A DNA stretch of 24,833 bases from Proteobacteria bacterium UBA664 (GTDB taxonomy: Bacteria > Pseudomonadota > Gammaproteobacteria > UBA7966), in the NCBI GenBank assembly GCA_002299125.1, contig DBNU01000035.1, forward strand, positions 1,993 to 26,825, read 5' to 3'. The position numbers and the translations under genes were made by a program. Under the pieces are notes generated by a model. That model was not told the origin of the DNA. It saw only the letters and a program-made list of their open reading frames with translations, and made no database searches. Below are positions 15,270 to 23,073 of this stretch, piece after piece; the stretch's first letter is position 1, and each line of letters opens with the position of its first letter.

Positions 15270-15275
15270 TACAAT
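15270..15275 (+). promoter_or_regulatory. candidate -10 box of the gmk operon
   Basis: TACAAT in the MAPEG-gmk gap, 87 bases before the gmk start. TTGAAC at 15235-15240 is too far upstream (29 bases) to be its -35, so the promoter assignment is tentative. Confidence 0.4.
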
Positions 15276-15361
15276 CACCCCGTGCGGTGCACGTCCTTGC
15301 TGCGCTTCGAGGCTTGAGACCAGTCGGCCGCCAACCCGTGAACCAAGGAGCCGCACCCTGC

Positions 15362-16030
15362 ATGAATGCCGACCCGGGCCTGCCGCAGCAACCGCTATTT
15401 CCCCCGCCGACCCGCCGAGGACTGCTGCTCGTGGTTTCGGCCCCATCGGGGGCGGGAAAGACCAGTCTCGTCACGGCGCTCACGGCACAACTCCCGGATA
15501 TCCGCTGCTCGATCTCCCACACCACGCGGACCCGACGCCCGGGTGAAGTGGACGGGGTGCACTATCACTTCATCGACTCCGCTCGCTTCGAGCAGATGGT
15601 GACTGCGGGTGCCTTCCTGGAGCACGCGACGGTCTTCGATCACCATTACGGGACCACCCGCGCCGAGGTGGAGGCCCACTGGGCCGCCGGTCGGGACGTC
15701 ATCCTCGAGATCGACTGGCAGGGCGCGAGGCAAGTCCGTGCCAGCCATCCCTCGACGCGATCCCTGTTCATCCTCCCGCCCTCGCTCACCGAGTTGCAGA
15801 GCCGCCTGTCCCGGCGGCCGGGGTCCTCCGATCGCGAGGTCGCGCGCCGCATGCGCGACGCCGTGGCCGAGATGCAACACCACGCGGAGTACGATTTCAT
15901 CCTGGTGAATGACGACTTCCAGACCGCCCTGGAGGGCTTCGCAGCCATCGTCCGGGCGGAGCGTCTGACCGTTGAGCGACAATTGCCCCGACTCTCCGCC
16001 CACCTCGCGGACTTGCTCGGCGCCGGCTAG
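15362..16030 (+). CDS. gmk: Guanylate kinase
   Basis: Converts GMP plus ATP to GDP plus ADP; 222 residues, about 15 longer than E. coli Gmk because of a Pro-rich N-terminal lead (1-18). The P-loop SAPSGAGKTS is at 26-35, the GMP-binding SHTTRTRRPGEVDGVHYHF block at 52-70, and the VILEIDWQGA strand at 113-122. It is cytoplasmic and essential in most bacteria. The ATG at 15362 follows AAGGAG (15345-15350) by 11 bases; a GTG at 15338 is in frame but lies before that site. It heads the gmk-rpoZ-spoT-ridA series, linking GTP supply with ppGpp metabolism. Confidence 0.96.
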   Translation: MNADPGLPQQPLFPPPTRRGLLLVVSAPSGAGKTSLVTALTAQLPDIRCSISHTTRTRRPGEVDGVHYHFIDSARFEQMVTAGAFLEHATVFDHHYGTTRAEVEAHWAAGRDVILEIDWQGARQVRASHPSTRSLFILPPSLTELQSRLSRRPGSSDREVARRMRDAVAEMQHHAEYDFILVNDDFQTALEGFAAIVRAERLTVERQLPRLSAHLADLLGAG

Positions 16031-16114
16031 CCTCTGTACTCTCCCAGTCTTTTTTCCGCTCCCTGCTGCCTGCGCGGAGCGGGTAGTTCAAGAAGCACAT
16101 CCCAAGGAGACCGC

Positions 16115-16417
16115 ATGGCCCGCCTGACCGTCGAGGACTGCCTGAAGGCCGTCGACAACCGTTTCGACCTCGTCCTGCTCGCCGCCAAGCGAGCGCGTCA
16201 GATAGCACTTGGTGCGACGCCGCTCGTGGAAGACGAGGGCGACAAACCCACCGTGATCGCCCTGCGTGAGATCGCGGAAGGCGTCATCGACCGGGAACGC
16301 GTCGAGGCCATCGCGGCGCAGGAACGCGCTGCGGCCGAGCAGCGCCAGCGCGCCGAGCTGGAGTTCGCCGCCGAGATGCAGGGTCCGAATCTCGCGCCCG
16401 AACGCGAGCTCGACTGA
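16115..16417 (+). CDS. rpoZ: RNA polymerase omega subunit
   Basis: A 100-residue subunit that helps assemble beta-prime and forms part of ppGpp site 1 on RNA polymerase. The conserved start MARLTVEDCLKAV, the FDLVLLAAKRARQI helix (17-30) and the PTVIALREIAEG segment (45-56) are all present; the Glu/Ala-rich tail (65-100) is typical of longer proteobacterial forms. AAGGAG five bases before the ATG gives a strong start. It lies between gmk and spoT as in E. coli. Confidence 0.96.
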   Translation: MARLTVEDCLKAVDNRFDLVLLAAKRARQIALGATPLVEDEGDKPTVIALREIAEGVIDRERVEAIAAQERAAAEQRQRAELEFAAEMQGPNLAPERELD

Positions 16418-16444
16418 GGGCCGGTCGGGAGCGGTCAGTCACCG

Positions 16445-18769
16445 ATGCCCGGCGGCGCTTCCCACATGAACCCCGGAGCCTCCCCTTCTGGCGAAGCGCC
16501 CGCGAGCGAACTGCCGCCGCTGCTCCGGCCGCCGGCAGCGGCCACTGACCTCGAGTTGCCCGAGGACGGATTGACGTACAGCTCTCCGCTGCCGTTGTCA
16601 CCGGCGGAGGCAGAGGCGGCGCCATCGTTGCTGCCCGCCACGGGCATCGACGGCCTGCTCGCGCGGGCCTCCGTTTACCTGACGCCGGCCCAGTGCGCAC
16701 GACTGCGCTCCGCCTTCGAGTTCGCCGAACAGGCCCACGCCGGACAACAGCGCAAGTCGGGCGAGCCCTACATCGAGCACCCGCTGGCGGTTGCCGGCAT
16801 CCTCGTCGACATGCACCTCGACCATGAGACCCTCATGGCCGCCATGCTGCACGATGTCATCGAGGATACGCCCACCGACAAGGCCGAGATCGGTGAACGC
16901 TTCGGGCCCGAGGTGGCGGAGATAGTCGATGGGTTGTCCAAGCTCACCCACATCGACTTCGAAAGCTACGCCGAGGCGCAGGCGCGCAACATGCAGAAGA
17001 TGCTGCTGGCGATGGCGAGCGATCTGCGGGTGATCCTCGTTAAGCTTGCTGATCGCCTGCACAACATGCGCACCCTCGGGGCCCTCGTTCCGAGCAAGCG
17101 CCGACGCATCGCCCGTGAAACCCTGGACATCTACGCACCCATTGCGCAGCGCCTCGGCATGAACGTCGTGCGCCTGGAGCTGGAAGACCTCGGCTTCGCT
17201 GCCCTGTATCCCATGCGCCATCGGGTGCTGAGCTCAGAGGTGCGCCGAATCCGCGGCCATCGTCGCGAGATCGTCGGCGAGATCCGCACCGCCATCAAGC
17301 GCCGGATGCGCCAGGAGCGATTCACCGGCCAGGTGATTGGACGCGAGAAACACCTCTACAGCATCTATCTCAAGATGCGGCAGAAGGGCGTGCGCTTCCA
17401 GGACGTGAATGACGTCTACGCCTTCCGCATCCTGGTCGAGAATGTGGATGGCTGCTACCGCATGCTGGGCGTGGTACACAACCTGTTCAAGCCCATGCCT
17501 GGCAGATTCAAGGATTACATCGCCATTCCCAAGAGCAATGGCTATCAGTCGCTGCACACCTTGCTCTTCGGTCCCTACGGTGTACCGATCGAGGTACAGA
17601 TCCGCACGCATCAGATGGATGAAGTGGCCGAGCAGGGTGTGGCCGCACACTGGCTCTACAAAAGCGGTGACTCGCTCGCCAGCAACGCGCAGAAGCGCGC
17701 TCGTGAGTGGCTCAACCGCGTACTCGATCTGCAACGCGAGGCGGGCAACTCCGAGGAGTTCCTGGAGCACGTCAAGACCGACCTCTTCCCCCAGGATGTC
17801 TACGTGTTCACGCCGAAGGGCGACATCCTGGAGCTGCCGGCAGGTGCCACGGCGGTGGATTTCGCCTACGCGGTGCACAGCGATCTCGGCAACACCTGTG
17901 TGGCGGCGCGCATAGACCGACGCCTCGCCCCCCTGCGCTCCCTCCTGCGTACCGGGCAGACGGTCGAAGTCATTACCGCGCCGGGCGCGCGCCCCAATCC
18001 GGCCTGGCTGAACTTCGTGGCCACCGCCAAGGCCCGCTCCCACATCCGACATTTCCTCAAGAACCTGCAGCGGGACGAGGCACGCGGGCTCGGCGAGCGG
18101 CTGCTCGAACGTGAACTGGACCAGCTCGGGATCCGCTCAGATGCCATGCCTGCGGAGGAACTCGCCCGCGCCGCCGAGGACATGCGTCTGTCGGGCTTCG
18201 ATGCGGTGCTGGAGGAGATCGGCCTTGGCAAACGGCTGGCCGCGCTCGTCGCCCGCAGCCTGCACCAGCGGCTGGGTGGCAGCACCGAGGGTGCGGCAAC
18301 CCCTGCGCCCAGACCAGAGACTTCCCGCCCACTCTCCATCCGTGGCACCGAGGGCATGGTGGTGTCATTCCCCAAGTGCTGCTATCCGATCCCCGGCGAC
18401 ACCATTGTCGGGCGCTTTTCCGCCGGCCGGGGTCTGGTCGTGCATCGCTCCGGATGCCGCAACGTCACCGACCATCGCGATCAGCAGGACGAATGGGTGG
18501 ATCTCGCCTGGGAGCGAGACGTACAGGGCGATTTTGCCGCCGAGATCCGCATGGATGTCACCAACCAGCGGGGTGCCCTGGCCACCATCGCCTCCGCGCT
18601 CTCGCGTGCCGAGGCCAACATCCAGAGCGTGGAGATCCGTGAGCGCGATGACCGCTACGTGAGCATCGCCTTCGTCATCGACGTACGCGACGTCGCGCAT
18701 CTGGATCATGTCATGCGTGCGGCCAGCAATATCCGGCACATCGCGCGTGTCACGCGCGCCTGCGGCTAG
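16445..18769 (+). CDS. spoT: Bifunctional (p)ppGpp synthetase/hydrolase SpoT
   Basis: RelA/SpoT homologue of 774 residues. Order: HD hydrolase domain (about 90-235, with H136-D137 and the HPLAVAG and ADRLHNMRTL motifs intact), synthetase domain (about 295-410, RFKD at 354-357, SNGYQSLHT at 364-372, EVQIRT at 383-388), TGS domain (about 451-512), helical region, CC-type zinc-finger segment (KCCYPIPGD, 644-652) and C-terminal ACT domain (about 697-772). Both catalytic halves look active, and the RxKD form marks a bifunctional rather than RelA-type enzyme. Compared with E. coli SpoT (702) there are some 65 extra residues at the N-terminus, Pro/Ala/Leu-rich and without homology I recognise. The ATG at 16445 has only a distant GGGAG; ATG at 16466 is an alternative. 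It is 27 bases behind rpoZ. Confidence 0.96.
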   Translation: MPGGASHMNPGASPSGEAPASELPPLLRPPAAATDLELPEDGLTYSSPLPLSPAEAEAAPSLLPATGIDGLLARASVYLTPAQCARLRSAFEFAEQAHAGQQRKSGEPYIEHPLAVAGILVDMHLDHETLMAAMLHDVIEDTPTDKAEIGERFGPEVAEIVDGLSKLTHIDFESYAEAQARNMQKMLLAMASDLRVILVKLADRLHNMRTLGALVPSKRRRIARETLDIYAPIAQRLGMNVVRLELEDLGFAALYPMRHRVLSSEVRRIRGHRREIVGEIRTAIKRRMRQERFTGQVIGREKHLYSIYLKMRQKGVRFQDVNDVYAFRILVENVDGCYRMLGVVHNLFKPMPGRFKDYIAIPKSNGYQSLHTLLFGPYGVPIEVQIRTHQMDEVAEQGVAAHWLYKSGDSLASNAQKRAREWLNRVLDLQREAGNSEEFLEHVKTDLFPQDVYVFTPKGDILELPAGATAVDFAYAVHSDLGNTCVAARIDRRLAPLRSLLRTGQTVEVITAPGARPNPAWLNFVATAKARSHIRHFLKNLQRDEARGLGERLLERELDQLGIRSDAMPAEELARAAEDMRLSGFDAVLEEIGLGKRLAALVARSLHQRLGGSTEGAATPAPRPETSRPLSIRGTEGMVVSFPKCCYPIPGDTIVGRFSAGRGLVVHRSGCRNVTDHRDQQDEWVDLAWERDVQGDFAAEIRMDVTNQRGALATIASALSRAEANIQSVEIRERDDRYVSIAFVIDVRDVAHLDHVMRAASNIRHIARVTRACG

Positions 18770-18927
18770 ATCAGATCCCCCCGATCGGACGGATCCTCAT
18801 CGGCCATGCGCTCGGCACCACGCGGACGCTCACCGCATCGGCACGCCGGGGACGCATATTCCGGCAGGACGGCTCATCCCGTAACCTCTGCCCCAGGCCC
18901 ACACCCGCCACGGAGTCCCGTCGAACC
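18770..18927 (+). other. spoT-ridA intergenic region
   Basis: A 158-base gap with no terminator of the hairpin-plus-T type, so ridA may be read through from spoT. A GGAG 12 bases before the ridA ATG is the likely ribosome site. Nothing else clear is seen. Confidence 0.45.
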
Positions 18928-19311
18928 ATGTCACGCTCCATCATCCAGACCGATCGCGCACCCGCCGCCATCGGTAGTTACTCACAGGCCGTACGCGTCG
19001 GTGACACGGTCTACCTGTCGGGGCAGATCCCGCTCGACCCCGCCAGCGGTGAACTGCTGGAGGGCGACATCAAGTCGGAGATCGAGCGCGTGTTCGCCAA
19101 CCTGGCCGCCGTCCTGGCCGCCGCTGGCGGCAGCCTCGCCGACATCGTGAAGCTCAACGTCTACCTGACCGACCTCACGCATTTCGGTCAGGTGAACGAG
19201 GCCATGGCCGCCCTTTTCAGTGAGCCTTTCCCGGCCAGGGCCGCCATCGGAGTTGCCAGCCTGCCGCGCGGTGCCCGCGTGGAGGTGGACGCCATCGCCG
19301 TACTCGGGTGA
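18928..19311 (+). CDS. ridA: RidA family enamine/imine deaminase
   Basis: Trimeric cytoplasmic protein of 127 residues that hydrolyses reactive 2-aminoacrylate and related enamines made by PLP enzymes. The family landmarks are IGSYSQAV (15-22), YLSGQIPLDP (29-38), NVYLTDL (77-83), R104 in FPARAAIGV, which contacts the substrate carboxylate, and E119 in VEVDAIA. Length is standard. It follows spoT, an order also found in pseudomonads, and ends at a long shared hairpin with the convergent dps gene. Confidence 0.95.
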   Translation: MSRSIIQTDRAPAAIGSYSQAVRVGDTVYLSGQIPLDPASGELLEGDIKSEIERVFANLAAVLAAAGGSLADIVKLNVYLTDLTHFGQVNEAMAALFSEPFPARAAIGVASLPRGARVEVDAIAVLG

Positions 19312-19315
19312 ACCC

Positions 19316-19358
19316 GACACGCCGGGGCGGGCGGTCAGCGCGCCCGTCCTGGCGTGTC
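19316..19358. terminator. bidirectional hairpin between ridA and dps
   Basis: Arms 19316-19333 and 19341-19358 pair over 18 bases, all Watson-Crick except two G-U wobbles when read as plus-strand RNA; loop of seven bases (19334-19340). It fills most of the 56-base gap between two convergent stops. There is no T-tract on either side, yet its length and G+C make it a good two-way terminator or mRNA end protector. Confidence 0.75.
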
Positions 19359-19367
19359 CGGCGCGGG

Positions 19368-19850
19368 TCATTTGCCGAGCAGACTGCGCAGCATCCAGGC
19401 ATTCTTCTCGTGGATCTGCAGGCGCTGGGTGAGGATGTCGCAGGTGGGTTCGTCACTGGCAGGCTCAGCCACCTTGAAGGCCGCCCGGGCCGTGCGCACA
19501 ACCGCCTCCTGACCCATCACGAGATCACGGATCATCTCTTCGGCCGTGGGAGCGCCCTCCACCTCGGCGATGGTGCTGAGGGCGGTGAACTCCCGATAAC
19601 TGCCCGGTGCCGGGAAGCCCAGGGCGCGGATGCGCTCGGCAATCTCGTCAAGGGCCTGCCACATTTCCGTGTACTGGGTCTGGAACATCACGTGCAGTGT
19701 CTGGAACATCGGCCCGGTGACGTTCCAGTGATAGTTGTGCGTCTTGAGGTACAGCGTGTAGCTGTCTGCAAGCAGACGGGACAGCGCGGCGGCTATGGCA
19801 GCGCGTTCCGTCTCGCCAATACCGATATCGATCGGCTGATGCGTGGACAT
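19368..19850 (-). CDS. dps: Dps ferritin-like DNA-protection protein
   Basis: Dodecameric mini-ferritin of 160 residues that oxidises and stores iron and shields DNA under oxidative stress or starvation. The inter-subunit ferroxidase ligands are in register with E. coli Dps, shifted by ten: H41 (HWNVTG), H53 (LHVMF), D68 and E72 (DEIAERI). The N-terminus is short and has few lysines, so direct DNA binding of the E. coli kind is doubtful. The start at 19850 has AGGAGA seven bases upstream. It lies 127 bases behind the ABC exporter genes on the same strand; an imperfect inverted repeat in that gap suggests its own control. Confidence 0.94.
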   Translation of the reverse strand: MSTHQPIDIGIGETERAAIAAALSRLLADSYTLYLKTHNYHWNVTGPMFQTLHVMFQTQYTEMWQALDEIAERIRALGFPAPGSYREFTALSTIAEVEGAPTAEEMIRDLVMGQEAVVRTARAAFKVAEPASDEPTCDILTQRLQIHEKNAWMLRSLLGK

Positions 19851-19914
19851 TCGAATCTCTCCTGTTGGTTCCTGCGGCCGGGGAAGATCAGGCCTATCTC
19901 GCCCTCGATACTCC

Positions 19915-19955
19915 GAGCGTGTCTGGCGTGGATCACGATCGCGCCCCAGACGCTC
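19915..19955 (-). repeat. imperfect inverted repeat upstream of dps
   Basis: Arms 19915-19926 and 19946-19955 match as GAGCGT and CTGG blocks with a two-base bulge, 19 bases apart. It lies between the last exporter gene and dps and could end the exporter transcript or be an operator for dps. No T-tract is present. Confidence 0.35.
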
Positions 19956-19977
19956 GGTTGTCTCTGCAAGTCCACCC

Positions 19978-21156
19978 TCAGGATGCCCTGAGAGCCGCAA
20001 GGATATCGAGTCTGGCAGCCCGGAGCGCCGGCAGTGCACCGCCAAGCAACCCCATGACCAAGGCAAAGAGTATGGCGCTGGTCGCGATCTCCGGGGTGAG
20101 CGTAAGACGGAAGGAGATCTCGGAGAAGGTCTGCCAGTTCAGCGTGGAGACACTGACAAAGCCGAGCAGAGCCGCGGCAAGCACCCCGACGACGCCACCG
20201 ATCGAGCCCAATACCAGGCTCTCGACCAGGAAACTCAGGAAAATCGCCGCCCTGCGGAAGCCGATCGCGCGCAGGGTGCCCACCTCGGCCGTGCGTGCAG
20301 CGACACTGGCATACATCGTCAGCATCGCGCCGATGATGGCGGCCAGGGAGAAGACCAGACTCAAAACCCAGCCGAGCACGTCGAAGAAGAGCCTCACGGC
20401 ACGTGACTGCCGGGCGTAGAACTCCGCCTCCGACTGCACATCGATACGCAGGCGCGGATCGGTCGCGAGTGCCCGCCGGAAGGATGCCTCTGCCCCGGAC
20501 GTGGCCAGCCGCATGAGCGTGAGCGAGTAGGCCTCGCGTCGCCACGCCTGCATGAAGGCATCGAGGTCGCCCCAGACCTCCGAATCGAAGGCCGTGCCGC
20601 CGCCATCCACCACCCCCGTGACCCGCCACTCGCGACCGGCAAACCGCAAGCTCTCGCCCAGGCCAGCACCATCGAAGCGGGCGGCGATACTGCGTCCAGT
20701 CACGACCTCTGCGGCGCCGGGATTGAACCAGCGGCCGGCCAGTAGCCGCACGCGCGGTCGCAGCGTCCGTCCCGGTGCCTCCATTCCCCGCAATGTCACG
20801 TTGGCGGGTCGGGCACCATCACGCTGCGGCAATGCGATGAGGACCACCAGTTCACGCGAGGCCAGCAGGCGACCGGCCTCATCGCGGGCCACGTCCGGGC
20901 GGGCCAGGATTATCGAGGCCTGATCGCGCGCGAGCGTGCTCTGTACCTCGGTCTCGGCCCCATCGCTGATGATGAAGAGATTATCCGCCTCACCTGTCGC
21001 CACCAGCGTTGCCTCGATTCCTGCGCCGATCATCCGAATGGCGGCAAAGACAAAGACGACCAGCGCCATACCCCCAGTCGTGAGCAGACTGGTCACCCAG
21101 CGCGCCCGCAGATTGCGCAGGGAATGCACCGCGGGGAGCGCACGTACAGGCAACAT
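19978..21156 (-). CDS. ABC exporter permease, FtsX/MacB type (second)
   Basis: Inner-membrane subunit of 392 residues with the half-size MacB layout: one N-terminal helix (about 22-45), a periplasmic MacB_PCD-like domain (about 50-260), and three C-terminal helices (about 265-290, 313-340, 360-382) ending in the ALPALRAARLDILAALRA form. The FtsX-domain EVGTLRAIGFR coupling helix, which contacts the ATPase, is at about 296-306. It starts three bases after the stop of the first permease; its own ribosome site is weak, so translational coupling is likely. As the two permeases differ in sequence, the exporter core is probably a heterodimer. Confidence 0.88.
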   Translation of the reverse strand: MLPVRALPAVHSLRNLRARWVTSLLTTGGMALVVFVFAAIRMIGAGIEATLVATGEADNLFIISDGAETEVQSTLARDQASIILARPDVARDEAGRLLASRELVVLIALPQRDGARPANVTLRGMEAPGRTLRPRVRLLAGRWFNPGAAEVVTGRSIAARFDGAGLGESLRFAGREWRVTGVVDGGGTAFDSEVWGDLDAFMQAWRREAYSLTLMRLATSGAEASFRRALATDPRLRIDVQSEAEFYARQSRAVRLFFDVLGWVLSLVFSLAAIIGAMLTMYASVAARTAEVGTLRAIGFRRAAIFLSFLVESLVLGSIGGVVGVLAAALLGFVSVSTLNWQTFSEISFRLTLTPEIATSAILFALVMGLLGGALPALRAARLDILAALRAS

Positions 21157-21159
21157 GAC

Positions 21160-22320
21160 TCAGTCAGACCTACGGAGGGCGGCCGTCACGGGTACCCGCA
21201 GGACGTACCAGATGGGCCAGACGACCGCGATACAGCCCACACCGACCGCAGCAAGCATCCCTTGCAACAGGGTCTGCGGATGCACGGTCAACACGGGCAG
21301 GAAATCCTGCACAGCCAGGCCAACCCGGGCGGCCACAGGCAGGAGCAGCACACAACCGAGGGCCCCGGCAGTCGTGGCCAGCAGCAGCGATTCACCGGCG
21401 ATCAATGCGACGAGATGCCGCGGGCCAAAGCCCAGCGCCTTCAGCGTGGCGTATTCGCTCCGTCTCTCCCGCACCGTCATGGCGAGTGCGTTCGCCATGA
21501 CGATCAGCACGACCAGGAGCACGACCCAGGAAACACCCTCGATCACCAGCATGATGATCGAGGCCATCTCGAGGAAGCTCAGATGGAAGGCACGCTCGGT
21601 CTCGGTCAGTGTCTCTGCCCGGGAATTGCGAAACTGCGAGTCGATGAGCATCGCAATGGACGCGACTCGGGATGCATCCTCAATCCCGACGACATACACC
21701 CCCACTTGATCCTTGCGCGGGTGGTTTTCCTGCCGCAAGCGCTCGTTGAGCAGGGAGAAGTGCAGGAACATCTGTCCTTCATCCGCAACCGGGGTCGCCC
21801 CACGAAAGACCCCGCAAAGCCGGAAGCGCCATTCACCCGGGTAGAACGTGCCCTTGAGCGGGATGGTGTCACCGAGGGACCAACCGAAGCGAGCAGCAAG
21901 CTGCCGGCCGACGATTGCGCAATTGCGATCACGCAGGAACGCTGCGTAATGCGCCGCTGACAGTTCGAACTCGGGATACAGGCTAAGGTAGTTCGCTGGA
22001 TCGATGGCGAACTGGGGGAAGAATCTCCGACCATCCACGTACACACCGCCAAACCAGCGCGCCATGCCGACTCTGGTCACGCCCGGGATCTGGCGGATCC
22101 GATCCCGATGGGCGATTGGCAAACCCACTGTGAGCGACACGGCATTGCGGGTGATCAAGCGCGTGGCCGAGGCCGCATCGGCTCCGGCATGAAAGGCATC
22201 CACCAGTGATCGCAGTAGACCGAAGGCCAGCACCGCGATCACGATACCCAGACCCGTGAGCAGCGTGCGCAAGCGATGACGCAGCAGGTTGCGCAGCAGG
22301 AGCCGGGCAAGGAGTCCCAC
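21160..22320 (-). CDS. ABC exporter permease, FtsX/MacB type (first)
   Basis: A 386-residue permease with the same plan as its neighbour: N-terminal helix (about 18-42), periplasmic domain (about 45-260), three C-terminal helices (about 262-285, 305-330, 350-372). The ATPase-coupling segment is SEYATLKALGFG (about 288-299). It begins at a GTG (22320) seven bases after GGAGG and three bases after the ATPase stop. The periplasmic domain is aromatic-rich (for example RWFGGVYVDGRRFFPQF near 88-104), unlike the second permease, so the two subunits may do different work in substrate capture. Substrate unknown. Confidence 0.88.
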   Translation of the reverse strand: MGLLARLLLRNLLRHRLRTLLTGLGIVIAVLAFGLLRSLVDAFHAGADAASATRLITRNAVSLTVGLPIAHRDRIRQIPGVTRVGMARWFGGVYVDGRRFFPQFAIDPANYLSLYPEFELSAAHYAAFLRDRNCAIVGRQLAARFGWSLGDTIPLKGTFYPGEWRFRLCGVFRGATPVADEGQMFLHFSLLNERLRQENHPRKDQVGVYVVGIEDASRVASIAMLIDSQFRNSRAETLTETERAFHLSFLEMASIIMLVIEGVSWVVLLVVLIVMANALAMTVRERRSEYATLKALGFGPRHLVALIAGESLLLATTAGALGCVLLLPVAARVGLAVQDFLPVLTVHPQTLLQGMLAAVGVGCIAVVWPIWYVLRVPVTAALRRSD

Positions 22321-22323
22321 GCT

Positions 22324-23073
22324 TCAGCCTCCGGCCGAATCCACCAGCACGCCCTTGTCGAGGGTCAACACCCGTCGGGCGGCACGTGCAGCGTGCTGAT
22401 CGTGGGTGACCATCAGGATGGTGGTACCCAACCCTTCATTCAGCCGACCGAGAAGCGCAAGCACCTCCGCGCCTGCGGCGCGATCGAGGTCACCCGTGGG
22501 CTCGTCGGCCACGATGAGGCGCGGATCGGCCACTACCGCACGCGCGATGGCAACACGCTGCTGCTGGCCTCCGGAGAGTTCGCCGGGGCGGTGATCGAGA
22601 CGGTCCGCGAGACCCACCAGGCCGAGGACCTGGCGTGCACGCATTCGTCGCGCGTCCGCGTGCAGACGGGTGAGCAATAACGGCAGCTCCACGTTCTCGA
22701 GCGCACTGAGCACCGGTAGCAGATTGTAGAACTGGAAGATGAAACCCACATTCGCTGCACGCCAGTCGGCGAGCGCACCCTCATCGAGGGTCGCGAGATC
22801 CACGCCAGCGACCTCGACCTGACCGGTGTCCGCGCGATCAATGCCGGCCACGAGGTTCAACAGCGTGCTTTTGCCTGAGCCGGAGGGGCCCATGAGTGCG
22901 ATGAAATCGCCGGCCGCTACTTCCAGGCTGAGATTGTTCAGCACCGTGAGTTGCTCGCCTCCACGCCAGTAGGACTTGCTCACCGCCGCCAGGCGGACCA
23001 TCGGCGCCGCGGACTTGCCGGCGTTCACGGCAAGCACCGGCGTTTCGGGTTCAGCGGCCCCACTCATCGTCAT
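22324..23073 (-). CDS. ABC exporter ATPase, MacB/LolD type
   Basis: ATP-binding subunit of 249 residues from the ATG at 23073. Walker A GPSGSGKST is at 62-70, Q-loop Q114, signature LSGGQQQR at 166-173, Walker B LIVADEP at 186-192, switch histidine H224; all intact. Its start lies inside the end of the adaptor gene (23-base overlap). A second ATG six bases on (23067) and another at 23001 are alternatives; the N-terminal 25 residues ahead of the domain proper have no recognised function. It should power the two permeases encoded right behind it. Within the window it resembles YbbA but is a clearly distinct family member. Confidence 0.92.
   Translation of the reverse strand: MTMSGAAEPETPVLAVNAGKSAAPMVRLAAVSKSYWRGGEQLTVLNNLSLEVAAGDFIALMGPSGSGKSTLLNLVAGIDRADTGQVEVAGVDLATLDEGALADWRAANVGFIFQFYNLLPVLSALENVELPLLLTRLHADARRMRARQVLGLVGLADRLDHRPGELSGGQQQRVAIARAVVADPRLIVADEPTGDLDRAAGAEVLALLGRLNEGLGTTILMVTHDQHAARAARRVLTLDKGVLVDSAGG

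Noticed and set aside
16056..16082. Hairpin CCGCTCC/GGAGCGG between gmk and rpoZ next to a T-run
   Set aside because: The T-run (16050-16055) comes before the stem on the plus strand and would be an A-run after it on the minus strand, so it is not a terminator in either direction; the loop is 13 bases.
19978..23073. Reading the exporter as LolCDE
   Set aside because: LolC/LolE go with LolD but have no HlyD-type adaptor; the adaptor as first gene points to a tripartite exporter instead.
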